Shown in pieces: positions 8,615-16,602 of a DNA stretch of 64,000 bases. A model generated the notes under the pieces. It had not been told where the DNA came from, did not search any database, and worked only from the letters and a program-made list of their open reading frames with translations. Positions within the stretch are counted from its first letter, which is position 1, and each line of letters begins with the position of its first letter. The position numbers and the translations under genes are program-made. Origin of the DNA: Methylobacteriaceae bacterium (GTDB lineage: Bacteria > Pseudomonadota > Alphaproteobacteria > Rhizobiales > Beijerinckiaceae); NCBI GenBank assembly GCA_020638195.1, contig JACKJC010000001.1, forward strand, positions 671,001-735,000. Direction: 5' to 3'.

Positions 8615-9271
8615 ATGCCAAAAGGCGTTTTGACGATCACGAGCCGTAATTATTCGTCCTGGTCGCTGCGCGGCTGGCTGATCTGCAAGGGCGCGGGCAT
8701 CGATTTCGAGGTCAAGACGGTCGGCGCCGACGATCCAGACGCGCGCGCGGAGCTCCTGCACCTCTCTCCATCTTTTCTCACGCCCAAGCTCGAATATGAC
8801 GGCGTGGAAGTCTGGGACGTCCTCGCGATCGCCGAATTTCTCAATGAAATCAAGCCGAAAGCTAAGTTCCTGCCGGCCGACCGCGCCACCCGAGCCCATT
8901 GCCGGGCGGTCTGCGGCGAAATGCATCAGGGCTTCATCAACCTGCGCTCTGCGCTGCCGATGAACATCAAGGGCCACTATCCGGGCTTCAAGGTCTGGCA
9001 GGGCGCCCAGACCGACATCGACCGCGTGCTCTCGATCTGGCGCGGCTGCTTTACCGCCTACAAGGGCCCGTTCCTGTTCGGCGAGAGCGCGACCCTGGCC
9101 GACGCCATGTTCGCTCCCGTCTGCTCGCGCTTCAAGACGTACGACGTCAAGCTCGACGCCCAGTGCGCCGCTTACCGCGACATGATTCTGGAGCGCAAAT
9201 CCATGCAGGAATGGATTTCCGCGGCGATGGAAGAGCCGGACGAGCTGGAAGAGCTGGACGTGGAGTTTTAG
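8615..9271 (+). CDS. Glutathione S-transferase family protein
   Basis: This is a cytosolic glutathione S-transferase-like protein of 218 residues with an N-terminal thioredoxin-fold domain and a C-terminal helical domain. The segment TSRNYSSWSLRGWL places Ser/Tyr near the usual glutathione-activating position, and FLTPKLEYDGVEVWDVLAIAEFL holds the cis-Pro and the E/D-x-[LI]-AI pattern that binds the gamma-glutamyl part. FGESATLADAMFAPV is the helix-6 N-capping region. The start at 8615 has GGAGGA at 8604-8609. It is divergent from phaZ, and a palindromic repeat follows the stop. The N-terminal YSSWSLR pattern resembles YfcF-type enzymes; the substrate is unknown. Confidence 0.9.
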   Translation: MPKGVLTITSRNYSSWSLRGWLICKGAGIDFEVKTVGADDPDARAELLHLSPSFLTPKLEYDGVEVWDVLAIAEFLNEIKPKAKFLPADRATRAHCRAVCGEMHQGFINLRSALPMNIKGHYPGFKVWQGAQTDIDRVLSIWRGCFTAYKGPFLFGESATLADAMFAPVCSRFKTYDVKLDAQCAAYRDMILERKSMQEWISAAMEEPDELEELDVEF

Positions 9272-9284
9272 GCGAGGCTCGTGA

Positions 9285-9379
9285 TTGCCATCCCGGACGG
9301 TCGCAGACCGATCCGGGAGCCAGCGAGCCGAATGCGGGCTGGATCCCGGCTCTGCGCTTCGCTGCGGCCGGGATGACAG
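9285..9379. repeat. Intergenic palindromic repeat, family A, copy 2
   Basis: This is the same element as at 5571-5664 in inverted orientation. ATCCCGGC at 9343-9350 pairs with GCCGGGAT at 9367-9374, and an outer half begins at 9290 with ATCCCGGACG. It sits between the convergent GST and gamma-glutamyltransferase genes, where it may also act as a bidirectional transcription barrier. Confidence 0.75.
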
Positions 9380-9395
9380 GCGCGGGGTTGAGCCC

Positions 9396-11171
9396 TCACC
9401 ACCCCACAGCCGCCGTCCCGCGCTGTCGGCTGTCCGCCGCTCCCATCATCAGCCCGTCCAGAATCTGGATCGTCGCCACCGACCCCAGCGTCCCGCCGAC
9501 GACCACTTTCTGCCCCTTTTCCCGCAAGAGCCGGATCGTATCCAGCGACAGGCCGCGCTCCACGCGCAATTCGTCCGGCAGCCATTGATGGTGGAAGCGC
9601 GGGGCCTCCATGGCTTCGGCGGCGTTCATGCCGTGGTCGACCAGGTCGGAAATCTGCTCCAGCACCGTCGTGATGATGCGCGGGCCGCCCGGCGAGCCCG
9701 TCACGATCTCCGGCCTGCCGTCCTTCAGCACGATCGTCGGCGTCATCGAGGACAGCGGCCGCTTGCGCGGGCCCGGCGCATTGGCCTTGCCGCCGACCAG
9801 CCCAAAGGCGTTGGGCGAACCGGGCTTGGCGGCGAAATCGTCGAGTTCGTTGTTGAGCAGCACGCCCGTGCCATCCGCCACCAGCCCGAGTCCGTAGGAA
9901 AAATTGAGCGTGTAAGTATTGGCGACCGCATTGCCCTCGCGGTCCACGACCGAAAAATGAGTGGTCTGGTCGCCTTCGTAGGGAGCGGGGTCGACATGGC
10001 TGATCTCGGCCGAGGGACGCGCCTTCTCGGTCGAGATTTCCGCCGCCAACTTCGCCGCATATTTCTTCGACAAGAGCCCCGACAGCGGGATTTTGACGAA
10101 ATCCGGGTCGGCCAGCCATTCCGCACGATCGGCGAAGGCGAGCTTCATCGCCTCCGTCATCACATGGATGGTCGCCGCGGTCTGCGGCCCCGTCTCGCGG
10201 ATCGGGAAATGCTCGAGAATGTTGAGTATCTCGATCAGATGCACGCCGCCGGAGGAGGGCGGCGGCATCGAGACGATCTCGCGGCCGCGATAGGTCCCGC
10301 GCACCACCGTCCGCTCGACAGGCCGATAGGCCTTCAAGTCCTCGACCGTCATCAACCCGCCCGCCCCGCGCACGGCGGAAACGATTTTTTGCGCCGTCTC
10401 GCCTTCGTAGAAGGCGCGCGGTCCGCCGGCGGCGATCCGTTCCAGCGTTTCTGCGAGATCGCTCTGCACGAGATTGTCGCCGGGAACCCAGGGCGCGCCG
10501 TCTGGCTTCATGAAAATCGCGCGGCTGGATGGAAAGCGCCCGAGGCGCCGCGCCCCTTGCGGCAGCGAATCGGCAAGATCATCCTCGAACGGAACGCCCT
10601 CCCGGGCGAGCTGGATGGCGGGCGCCAGCAGGTCGGCGAGCGAGAATTTGCCCGATCCCCATTTTTCGCGGGCGTAGGCGAGCCCCGCCACCGTGCCCGG
10701 CGTGCCGACGCCGAGCCCGCTGTCGCGTGATTTTCTTGGGTCTGCTGCGCCGGAAGCGTCGAGAAACACGTCCGCCGTGACCGCTGCCGGCGCGGTCTCG
10801 CGATAGTCGAGCGCGATATCGCGGTTTTCCTTCGCCAGATGCACGACCATGAAGCCGCCGCCGCCGAGATTTCCCGCTCGCGGGAGCGTGACGGCGAGCG
10901 CGAAGCCGGTCGCCACGGCGGCGTCCACGGCATTGCCGCCACGCTTCAGGACGTCCAGCCCGATCCGCGCCGCGATCTTCTCCTGCGCCGCCACCATGCC
11001 GTTGCGCGCGAGAACCGGCAGGTTGCGGGCGACGCCCGCGATGATCGGCGGCAGGGCGTCGGCCCGCGCTGGCGCCGTCAACGCCGTCAACGCCGTCAGG
11101 GCGAGAAAAACGACAAAGATTGTGCTGATCCGCCCGCCTCTTACCCGGCTTGTTTGCAAATCCTTTTCCAT
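9396..11171 (-). CDS. ggt: Gamma-glutamyltransferase (periplasmic, Ntn-hydrolase)
   Basis: This enzyme cleaves or transfers the gamma-glutamyl group of glutathione and related peptides in the periplasm. The 591 residues match the family. An N-terminal signal peptide (hydrophobic IFVVFLALTALTALTAPARA) is followed by the large-subunit start MVAAQ and GGNAVDAAVATGFALAV, GNLGGGGFMV and the ETAP substrate motif. Autocleavage is expected before Thr403 in GDQ-TTHFSVVD, giving a small subunit of about 190 residues with PLSSMTPTIV and the GSPGGPRI oxyanion region. The signal peptide contains a 9-nt tandem repeat (see separate entry). The gene is divergent from cdd with under 70 bp between the starts. 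Confidence 0.95.
   Translation of the reverse strand: MEKDLQTSRVRGGRISTIFVVFLALTALTALTAPARADALPPIIAGVARNLPVLARNGMVAAQEKIAARIGLDVLKRGGNAVDAAVATGFALAVTLPRAGNLGGGGFMVVHLAKENRDIALDYRETAPAAVTADVFLDASGAADPRKSRDSGLGVGTPGTVAGLAYAREKWGSGKFSLADLLAPAIQLAREGVPFEDDLADSLPQGARRLGRFPSSRAIFMKPDGAPWVPGDNLVQSDLAETLERIAAGGPRAFYEGETAQKIVSAVRGAGGLMTVEDLKAYRPVERTVVRGTYRGREIVSMPPPSSGGVHLIEILNILEHFPIRETGPQTAATIHVMTEAMKLAFADRAEWLADPDFVKIPLSGLLSKKYAAKLAAEISTEKARPSAEISHVDPAPYEGDQTTHFSVVDREGNAVANTYTLNFSYGLGLVADGTGVLLNNELDDFAAKPGSPNAFGLVGGKANAPGPRKRPLSSMTPTIVLKDGRPEIVTGSPGGPRIITTVLEQISDLVDHGMNAAEAMEAPRFHHQWLPDELRVERGLSLDTIRLLREKGQKVVVGGTLGSVATIQILDGLMMGAADSRQRGTAAVGW
11073..11099. repeat. 9-nt tandem repeat inside the ggt signal peptide
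   Basis: Three consecutive copies of CGCCGTCAA (last base G in the third copy) encode LTA-LTA-LTA in the hydrophobic core of the Ggt signal peptide. Unit gain or loss would keep the frame and change the length of the hydrophobic core by three residues. Confidence 0.8.
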
Positions 11172-11238
11172 TGCCGGGCATCCTTCGGGGTCATGGGTGT
11201 CCAGATGCTACACGCAGCAAGCGCAAATGGCGCGATTC

Positions 11239-11661
11239 ATGACCGCGCCTGACGACCTCCTCGCCGCGGCCCGGGCCGCGCGCGCGCATGCGCACGCGCC
11301 CTATTCGGGCTTTGCGGTCGGCGCGGCCGTACGCGGCGCTTCGGGCCGGGTCTATGCCGGCTGCAATGTCGAGAACGCCGCCTATCCGCAGGGCCTGTGC
11401 GCGGAATCCGTCGCCATCGGCGCCTGCGTGGCGTCGGGCGAAACGAAAATCGTCGAGGCGCTCGTCGTCGCCGACTCGGTTGCTCCCACAACCCCCTGTG
11501 GCGCCTGCCGCCAGCGTCTCCGCGAATTCGCCGCCGATGAGGCGCCGATCCACGCGGTCGACGCCGACGGCGTCGTCGCCACATATTCGCTCGGCTCGCT
11601 GTTGCCGCATTCCTTCGGCCCGAGCCATCTCCCTCCTTCCAGCCGGAAATCAGCGACATGA
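11239..11661 (+). CDS. cdd: Cytidine deaminase
   Basis: This enzyme deaminates cytidine and deoxycytidine to uridine and deoxyuridine for salvage. It has 140 residues from the ATG at 11239; an ATG at 11227 in the same frame is possible, and neither has a strong ribosome-binding site. Zinc-site motifs are clear: NVENAAYPQGLCAESVA gives the H/C-A-E element with Cys and catalytic Glu, and TTPCGACRQRLREFA gives the paired cysteines. HAHAPYSGFAVGAAV is the standard N-terminal nucleoside-binding strand. Its TGA overlaps the ATG of the next gene (ATGA at 11658-11661), so the two are translationally coupled in a cdd-punA-deoA operon. Confidence 0.95.
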   Translation: MTAPDDLLAAARAARAHAHAPYSGFAVGAAVRGASGRVYAGCNVENAAYPQGLCAESVAIGACVASGETKIVEALVVADSVAPTTPCGACRQRLREFAADEAPIHAVDADGVVATYSLGSLLPHSFGPSHLPPSSRKSAT

Positions 11662-12473
11662 CCGAAGCCGTCGACCAGGCCGTCGAAATCATCTACTCGC
11701 GAGACGTCCTCTCGGTGGACGCGGCGATCGTCCTCGGCGCGGGCCTCGGCGGCGTCGCCGACGGCCTCGAGGACGCGATCACGATTCCCTATTCCGACTT
11801 GCCGGGGTTTCCGCAGGGCCTCTCGGAGCCCGATGGCGCTCTCGTGATCGCCAATCACGATGGCATGACGATCGCCTACATGCGTGGCCGCTCGGAATTC
11901 CATCAAACCGGCGACGCCGCCGCCATGGCCGCGCCGCTGGAAACGCTCGCCATGCTCGGCGCCACCAATTTCATCCTGACGAGCGGCGTCGGCTCGGTGC
12001 GCGGCGACATGCATCCTGGCAATCTCGTGCTGATCACGGATCACATCAATTTCGGCGGCATCAATCCGCTGATCGGCATGTCCTCGGATGGCGGATTCAT
12101 CAGCCTGACGGAAGCCTACGATCCGAAACTCTACCGCCGCCTCAAGCGCGCGACGCTCCATTGCGGCGTACAGACGCACGAGGGCGTGATGATGTGGTTC
12201 TCCGGCCCCTCCTTCGAGACGCCGGCCGAAATCAAAATGGCCCGGACGCTCGGCGCCGATGTCGTGACGACTTCAATGGCGCCCGAAGTGATTCTGGCGC
12301 GGCGTCTCGGCGTCAACGTCGCCGCGATCGGCGCGGTCACCCATTATGGCGCCGGGTTCCAGGGCGGAGACCCGCGCCACGATCAGACGATCAAGCAGGC
12401 GCAAGCAACAGCCATCGGCATGCGACGCCTGCTGCGCGCATTCCCGAAGACGCGCGAACTGACGCCGGCCTGA
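11658..12473 (+). CDS. punA: Purine-nucleoside phosphorylase (class II-like, trimeric type)
   Basis: This enzyme phosphorolyses purine nucleosides to free base and (deoxy)ribose-1-phosphate. It has 271 residues. Family landmarks are VLGAGLGGVAD (phosphate loop), MRGRSEFHQTGD, TNFILTSGVGS, GPSFETPAEI, the TSMAPEVI region before the base-contacting loop, and VTHYGAG. The protein starts by overlapping the cdd stop and ends by overlapping the deoA start (TGATG at 12471-12475), so all three salvage enzymes come from one transcript. The expected GMS(T/N) is here TTSMAPEV, within normal family variation. Confidence 0.93.
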   Translation: MTEAVDQAVEIIYSRDVLSVDAAIVLGAGLGGVADGLEDAITIPYSDLPGFPQGLSEPDGALVIANHDGMTIAYMRGRSEFHQTGDAAAMAAPLETLAMLGATNFILTSGVGSVRGDMHPGNLVLITDHINFGGINPLIGMSSDGGFISLTEAYDPKLYRRLKRATLHCGVQTHEGVMMWFSGPSFETPAEIKMARTLGADVVTTSMAPEVILARRLGVNVAAIGAVTHYGAGFQGGDPRHDQTIKQAQATAIGMRRLLRAFPKTRELTPA

Positions 12474-13795
12474 TGGCCGGGTTGCTCGCGCCGGAAATCA
12501 TCCGCCGCAAGCGCGACGGACATTCCCTCGAACGTCCCGAAATCGATTTCCTGATTCAGGGTCTCGTTTCCGGCGCCGTCGGCGCCGAGCAAGCGGCGGC
12601 CTTCGCCATGGCCGTGTTCTTTCGCGGCATGGACGCGCGCGAATGCGCCGATCTCACCGCCGCAATGACCGCGTCTGGTACCCGGCTCGACTGGCGCGCG
12701 CTCGGTCTGGCCGGCCCCGTGCTGGACAAGCATTCGACCGGCGGCGTCGGCGATGTCGTCAGCCTCATGCTCGCGCCCATGGTTGCGGCCTGCGGCGGCT
12801 ATGTGCCGATGATTGCAGGGCGCGGCCTCGGGCATACCGGCGGTACGATCGACAAGCTCGAAGCCATCCCCGGTTATCGCACAGCGCCCGATCTTGCGAC
12901 CATGCAGCGCGTCGTGCGCGCCGCCGGCTGCGCTATCGTCGGCCAGTCCGATGATCTCGCGCCGGCCGACCGGCGTCTCTATGCGATCCGGGACGTGACG
13001 GCGACGGTAGAATCGATTCCGCTCATTACCGCTTCGATCCTGTCGAAGAAACTTGCCGCCGGTCTCGACGCGCTCGTGATGGACGTGAAGACCGGGAATG
13101 GCGCCTTCATGGTCGAGCGCGAGCAATCGCGCGCGCTGGCGCGATCGCTTGTATCGACCGGCAATGCGGCCGATCTTCCGACGCGCGCGCTCATCACCGA
13201 CATGAGCGAGCCGTTGGCGAGCTGCGCGGGTAATGCGATCGAAATCGGCTGCGCGATCAATTATCTTACCGGCGCACGCCGCGATGCGCGCCTGCACGAG
13301 GTCGTGCTCGCGCTCGGCTCTGAAATGCTGGTTCTCGGTAGGCTCGCCGTGTCGCCGCAGGATGCGCGGGAAAAACTCGAGCGCGCTCTGGCGAGCGGCG
13401 CGGCGGCGCAACGGTTTGCAAGAATGGTCGCAGGACTGGGCGGTCCAGCGAATTTGCTTGACGCGCCCGCGCATCATCTTGCGCAGGCGCCAGTCGTTGT
13501 CGACGCCCGCGCAGAGCGCTCGGGCTTTGTAGAGTCAATCGACGTGCGTGCGCTGGGTCTCGCGGTCGTCGCCCTCGGCGGCGGACGACGTCGCGCGGGA
13601 GAGGCGATCGATCCTGCGGTAGGGCTGTCCGAACTTGCGCCGCTGGGCGCGGATAGCTGCGACCGACCGCTGGCGCGCATCCATGCGCGTGACGAGGCAA
13701 GCGCGGCGGCGGCGACCGAGGCGGTCCGGCGTGCTTACGTCATCGGCGACAGCGCGCCTGCGATGGCGCCTGTCGTCGTCGAAAGCATCGATTGA
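12473..13795 (+). CDS. deoA: Thymidine phosphorylase
   Basis: This enzyme converts thymidine or deoxyuridine and phosphate to the pyrimidine base and deoxyribose-1-phosphate, completing the salvage operon that starts with cdd. It has 440 residues from the ATG at 12473, which overlaps the punA stop by one base. The glycosyltransferase family 3 pattern is unmistakable: LDKHSTGGVGDVVSL phosphate loop, GRGLGHTGGTIDKLEAIPG, the DVTATVESIPLITASILSKKLA segment (cited in pieces), and VMDVKTGNGAF. The C-terminal lobe carries the pyrimidine-nucleoside phosphorylase domain. The frame is open far upstream, but that part lies out of frame over cdd and punA and is not coding. Confidence 0.95.
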   Translation: MAGLLAPEIIRRKRDGHSLERPEIDFLIQGLVSGAVGAEQAAAFAMAVFFRGMDARECADLTAAMTASGTRLDWRALGLAGPVLDKHSTGGVGDVVSLMLAPMVAACGGYVPMIAGRGLGHTGGTIDKLEAIPGYRTAPDLATMQRVVRAAGCAIVGQSDDLAPADRRLYAIRDVTATVESIPLITASILSKKLAAGLDALVMDVKTGNGAFMVEREQSRALARSLVSTGNAADLPTRALITDMSEPLASCAGNAIEIGCAINYLTGARRDARLHEVVLALGSEMLVLGRLAVSPQDAREKLERALASGAAAQRFARMVAGLGGPANLLDAPAHHLAQAPVVVDARAERSGFVESIDVRALGLAVVALGGGRRRAGEAIDPAVGLSELAPLGADSCDRPLARIHARDEASAAAATEAVRRAYVIGDSAPAMAPVVVESID

Positions 13796-13827
13796 AGCCG
13801 TCTATCGCGATTCCTTGCGACGGGAAC

Positions 13828-14703
13828 TCATCGGCGTCTCCGTCTCAGGCCAGCGCCGAGCCGCCGGATAGCCGTGATCGCGCCAAAACTGTTGCGCGCG
13901 ATTCTCTCGCGCGCCTCGGCCAGAGGCTCGCTCGCGACCAGCATGTGATAGCCGTTCGCGTGCAGCAACGTACGGGCGTCGCGCATGACGCCCACATGTC
14001 CCTTCCAGAAGATCAGATCGCCGCGCCGCAGATGCGCGAGCTCTTCCGTGACATAGAGCGCCTCGCCGAGCGCTTTCGCCTGCATGTCCGTGTCGCGCTG
14101 CGCCAGAAATCCGCACATCGCCAGCGACGCCTGCACGAGCCCGGAACAATCGACGCCCGCAGGCGTCTTGCCGCCCCATAGGTAGGGGGCGCCGGTCATG
14201 GTTTCGGCGACGGCGACGAAGTCGGTCGCACAGGACTCGACAGGGGCGAGATGGCGCGCGAACACGAAGCCGCCGCGCGCCAGTCGCGCGAAATCGCCGG
14301 AGGTTTCGACAATCGCGACTTCCGCGCCGAATGGCAGCGTCTCCATTATTGGCGTCTTCATGTTGGCGGCGGGATAGACGAAGGTCGCGCGCGTCGCCAC
14401 GCGATGCGTCGTCGCGATCGGCGCCGCCAGCGCGGCTTCCGCGAGATAGCCGACATAGGAATCGCGCTCGAGCTGCACCCAGGCCCAGCCTTCCTCGCGC
14501 TCGTAGACGGTGACGATTTCGCCGCCGAGAGCCTGCGTATCGAGGGCGGCGTCGGGCGATGGCGCGCTCTTGAGATCGGCGACGGGCGAAGCGACCTGCA
14601 TGCGCGCACCCGCGACATAGCGCGCGGCCTGCACCTTCTCTTTAAGATGCTCGGCCGCGAGATCGGGCCGCGCGGGCGTCAGCCGCCTGTCGAAATCGGT
14701 CAT
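13828..14703 (-). CDS. NlpC/P60 family cysteine peptidase with SH3-like domains
   Basis: This is a probable gamma-D-glutamyl-diaminopimelate endopeptidase acting on peptidoglycan peptides, possibly imported ones, since no signal peptide is visible. It has 291 residues. The N-terminal half has two bacterial SH3-like segments (VASPVADLKSAP to VQLERDSYVGYL, and ATFVYPAANMKTP to GFVFARHL). The C-terminal NlpC/P60 domain has catalytic Cys in GVDCSGLVQ, His in KGHVGVM and a third polar residue in LLHANGYHM. Its ATG overlaps the TGA of the upstream MarR-type gene at 14700-14703, so the two are coupled. Next upstream is an M17 aminopeptidase, suggesting a peptide-recycling unit. The protein ends in a basic GLRRRRR tail. 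Confidence 0.9.
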   Translation of the reverse strand: MTDFDRRLTPARPDLAAEHLKEKVQAARYVAGARMQVASPVADLKSAPSPDAALDTQALGGEIVTVYEREEGWAWVQLERDSYVGYLAEAALAAPIATTHRVATRATFVYPAANMKTPIMETLPFGAEVAIVETSGDFARLARGGFVFARHLAPVESCATDFVAVAETMTGAPYLWGGKTPAGVDCSGLVQASLAMCGFLAQRDTDMQAKALGEALYVTEELAHLRRGDLIFWKGHVGVMRDARTLLHANGYHMLVASEPLAEARERIARNSFGAITAIRRLGAGLRRRRR

Positions 14704-15062
14704 GGCGCGAGCCCTTTCGCCTTGTCCACCACGAGGTCGCCGATCTGCTCGACGAACAGCGCGCCTTTCACCGTCCGTTGCACGATCACATTGCGACGGT
14801 CGGCCTCGTCGCGTCGCCGCGTCACGAGTTCGAGCGCGCCGAGCGAATCGAGCGCGCGCGTTACGACCGGCTTGGTCACGCCGAGCCGCGCGGCAATGCC
14901 GCGCACAGTATGTGGCGGCCTTTCCAGATAGATGGTCAGCAGGATCGACAATTGCCGGAAAGTGAAATCCGGATGGTCCTGCGGCCCCTTGTCCCGCACG
15001 ACGTCGAGCGCGACGTCGGACAGGAGGCGCAGCGCCTGCTGCGGAGAAAGAACGATGGACAT
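14700..15062 (-). CDS. MarR-type winged-helix transcriptional regulator (short)
   Basis: This is a small DNA-binding protein of 120 residues that folds as a winged helix: FTFRQLSILLTIYL, then HTVRGIAARLGVTKPVVTRALDSLGALELVTRRRDEADRRNV spans the helix-turn-helix and wing (quoted in parts). The wing DEADRRN pattern is that of the MarR family. It is shorter than most MarR proteins (about 140-160) and lacks long dimerisation helices. It lies between an M17 aminopeptidase and an NlpC/P60 peptidase on one strand. It probably regulates this unit, but that is inference. Confidence 0.85.
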   Translation of the reverse strand: MSIVLSPQQALRLLSDVALDVVRDKGPQDHPDFTFRQLSILLTIYLERPPHTVRGIAARLGVTKPVVTRALDSLGALELVTRRRDEADRRNVIVQRTVKGALFVEQIGDLVVDKAKGLAP

Positions 15063-15119
15063 GATCGTGCTCCAGCTCCGCGGATTATTTCGTAGGCGTA
15101 TTAAAGTCCCGTTCCTCCG

Positions 15120-16514
15120 TCACCGCTCGGCCTCCGCAAGCCGACGTTCGACCAGTTCGAACACCAGGCGCGCCGCCTGGATGTCGCCGCCCTCCGGCCG
15201 GCCGGGCTTGGCCGAGCCGTTCCAGTTGTAGACGTCGAAATGCGCCCAGGCGCCGGTCTTGCGCACGAAGCGCTTGAGGAACAAGGCCGCGACGATCGCG
15301 CCCGCGAACGGGCCGCTCGAGACGTTGTTCAGATCGGCGGTCTTGCTGTCGAGCAGCGCGTCGTAGGGCGCCCACAAGGGCAGCCGCCAGGCCGGATCGG
15401 CCGCGGCGGCGGCTGCGGTCGAGATTTCGCCGGCGATCTTCTCGTCCCCGGTGAAAAACGCGGGCAGGTCGGGACCGAGGGCGACGCGCGCCGCGCCGGT
15501 CAACGTCGCGAAATCCACGAGCAGGTCCGGCTCGTCCTCGTCGGCGAGCGCCAGCGCATCGGCCAGAATGAGACGGCCTTCGGCGTCCGTATTGCCGATC
15601 TCGACAGAGAGTCCGGCGCGGCTCTGATAGACGTCGCCCGGCCGGAAGGATTTCGCGGACACGGAATTCTCGACGATCGGCAGGATCACGCGCAACCGCA
15701 CCGGCAGTTTGGCGCGCATGATCATGGCGGCGGCGGCGAGCGCGGTCGCCGCGCCGCCCATGTCCTTCTTCATGAGCAGCATGGACGCGCCCGGCTTGAG
15801 ATCGAGGCCGCCCGTGTCGAAGCAGACGCCCTTGCCGACCAGCGTGATCTTCGGCCCGCCCTTGCGCGGTCCCCAGTTGATGTCGAGAAGGCGCGGCGCC
15901 TCAGCGGCGCCCTTGCCCACCGCGTGGATCAGCGGGAAGCCGTCCTTGAGCAACTGTTCGCCGCGTACCGCCTTCACGCGCGCCCCATGCTCCCTGGCGA
16001 GCGCGGTCGCCTCCTGCTCGAGCGCATCCGGCCCCAGGTCGTTGGCGGGTGTGTTGATGAGGTCGCGACCGAGCGCGACCGCAGCGGCGATCGATTCGAT
16101 TCGCGAGCGCTTCGGCCCGCGCGACGCTTCCAGAACGACCTCCGTTGGTTTCGCCTTGCGATAGCGGGCGAATTTATAGGCCGACAGCAGGAAGGCCAGT
16201 TCGGCGTGCGCCGGCGCGTCGCAATCCTCGGCGATCCGGTAGCGGCCGCGCGGCAGCACGGTCGCCAGCCGGCCGAAGGCCATAGGGTCTACATAGGCGG
16301 CGCCTGGCTCCGCGACGCCGAACAGGACGGCTACGCCGGCCCCCTTGCCGTTGGGCGTGACCAGATGCGCTCCGGGCGCGCCGTCGAAACCCATTGCGTT
16401 CGCATAGGCGCGGGCCTCTGCGGGCAAGGCGTCCAGCGTCCGGCGCAAGCCGGCGCGGCTCGTCGGAATGATCGGGATGGAATTTCGCGTGGGGTCGCCG
16501 AGGACTGGAGGCAT
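15120..16514 (-). CDS. M17 leucyl aminopeptidase family protein
   Basis: This is a cytosolic two-metal aminopeptidase of 464 residues. The C-terminal catalytic domain shows VGKGVCFDTGGLDLKPG (metal and catalytic lysine), MKKDMGGAA, and the NTDAEGRLILADAL signature that defines M17 enzymes. LINTPANDLGPDAL marks the start of the catalytic domain. The N-terminal domain is divergent, as in the alphaproteobacterial branch distinct from E. coli PepA. I chose the ATG at 16514 because CGGAG precedes it; a longer frame reaches 16541. It is divergent from tadD and heads a unit with the MarR and NlpC/P60 genes downstream. Confidence 0.92.
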   Translation of the reverse strand: MPPVLGDPTRNSIPIIPTSRAGLRRTLDALPAEARAYANAMGFDGAPGAHLVTPNGKGAGVAVLFGVAEPGAAYVDPMAFGRLATVLPRGRYRIAEDCDAPAHAELAFLLSAYKFARYRKAKPTEVVLEASRGPKRSRIESIAAAVALGRDLINTPANDLGPDALEQEATALAREHGARVKAVRGEQLLKDGFPLIHAVGKGAAEAPRLLDINWGPRKGGPKITLVGKGVCFDTGGLDLKPGASMLLMKKDMGGAATALAAAAMIMRAKLPVRLRVILPIVENSVSAKSFRPGDVYQSRAGLSVEIGNTDAEGRLILADALALADEDEPDLLVDFATLTGAARVALGPDLPAFFTGDEKIAGEISTAAAAAADPAWRLPLWAPYDALLDSKTADLNNVSSGPFAGAIVAALFLKRFVRKTGAWAHFDVYNWNGSAKPGRPEGGDIQAARLVFELVERRLAEAER

Positions 16515-16534
16515 GGATCGCTCCGGGCAGGTCG

Positions 16535-16549
16535 TTAACACTCGATTAG
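16535..16549. promoter_or_regulatory. Possible CtrA-like box upstream of tadD
   Basis: TTAA (16535-16538), seven bases, then TTAG (16546-16549) comes close to the CtrA consensus TTAA-N7-TTAA, with a further GTTAAC directly after it at 16551-16556. It lies between the divergent aminopeptidase gene and tadD. CtrA controls pilin genes in Caulobacter, and a DivL-like kinase is encoded in this window, but the box has one mismatch and AT-rich tetramers do occur by chance. Confidence 0.25.
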
Positions 16550-16602
16550 GGTTAACGCTTTATTGCTCGCAAGACGGTTCCCGCAAGCCCGGATCGAGAC
16601 AC

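Noticed and set aside
11288..12472. Upstream part of the open frame that ends as deoA.
   Set aside because: It runs out of frame through cdd and punA with Arg/Ser-rich translation; deoA starts at 12473 with a TGATG overlap.
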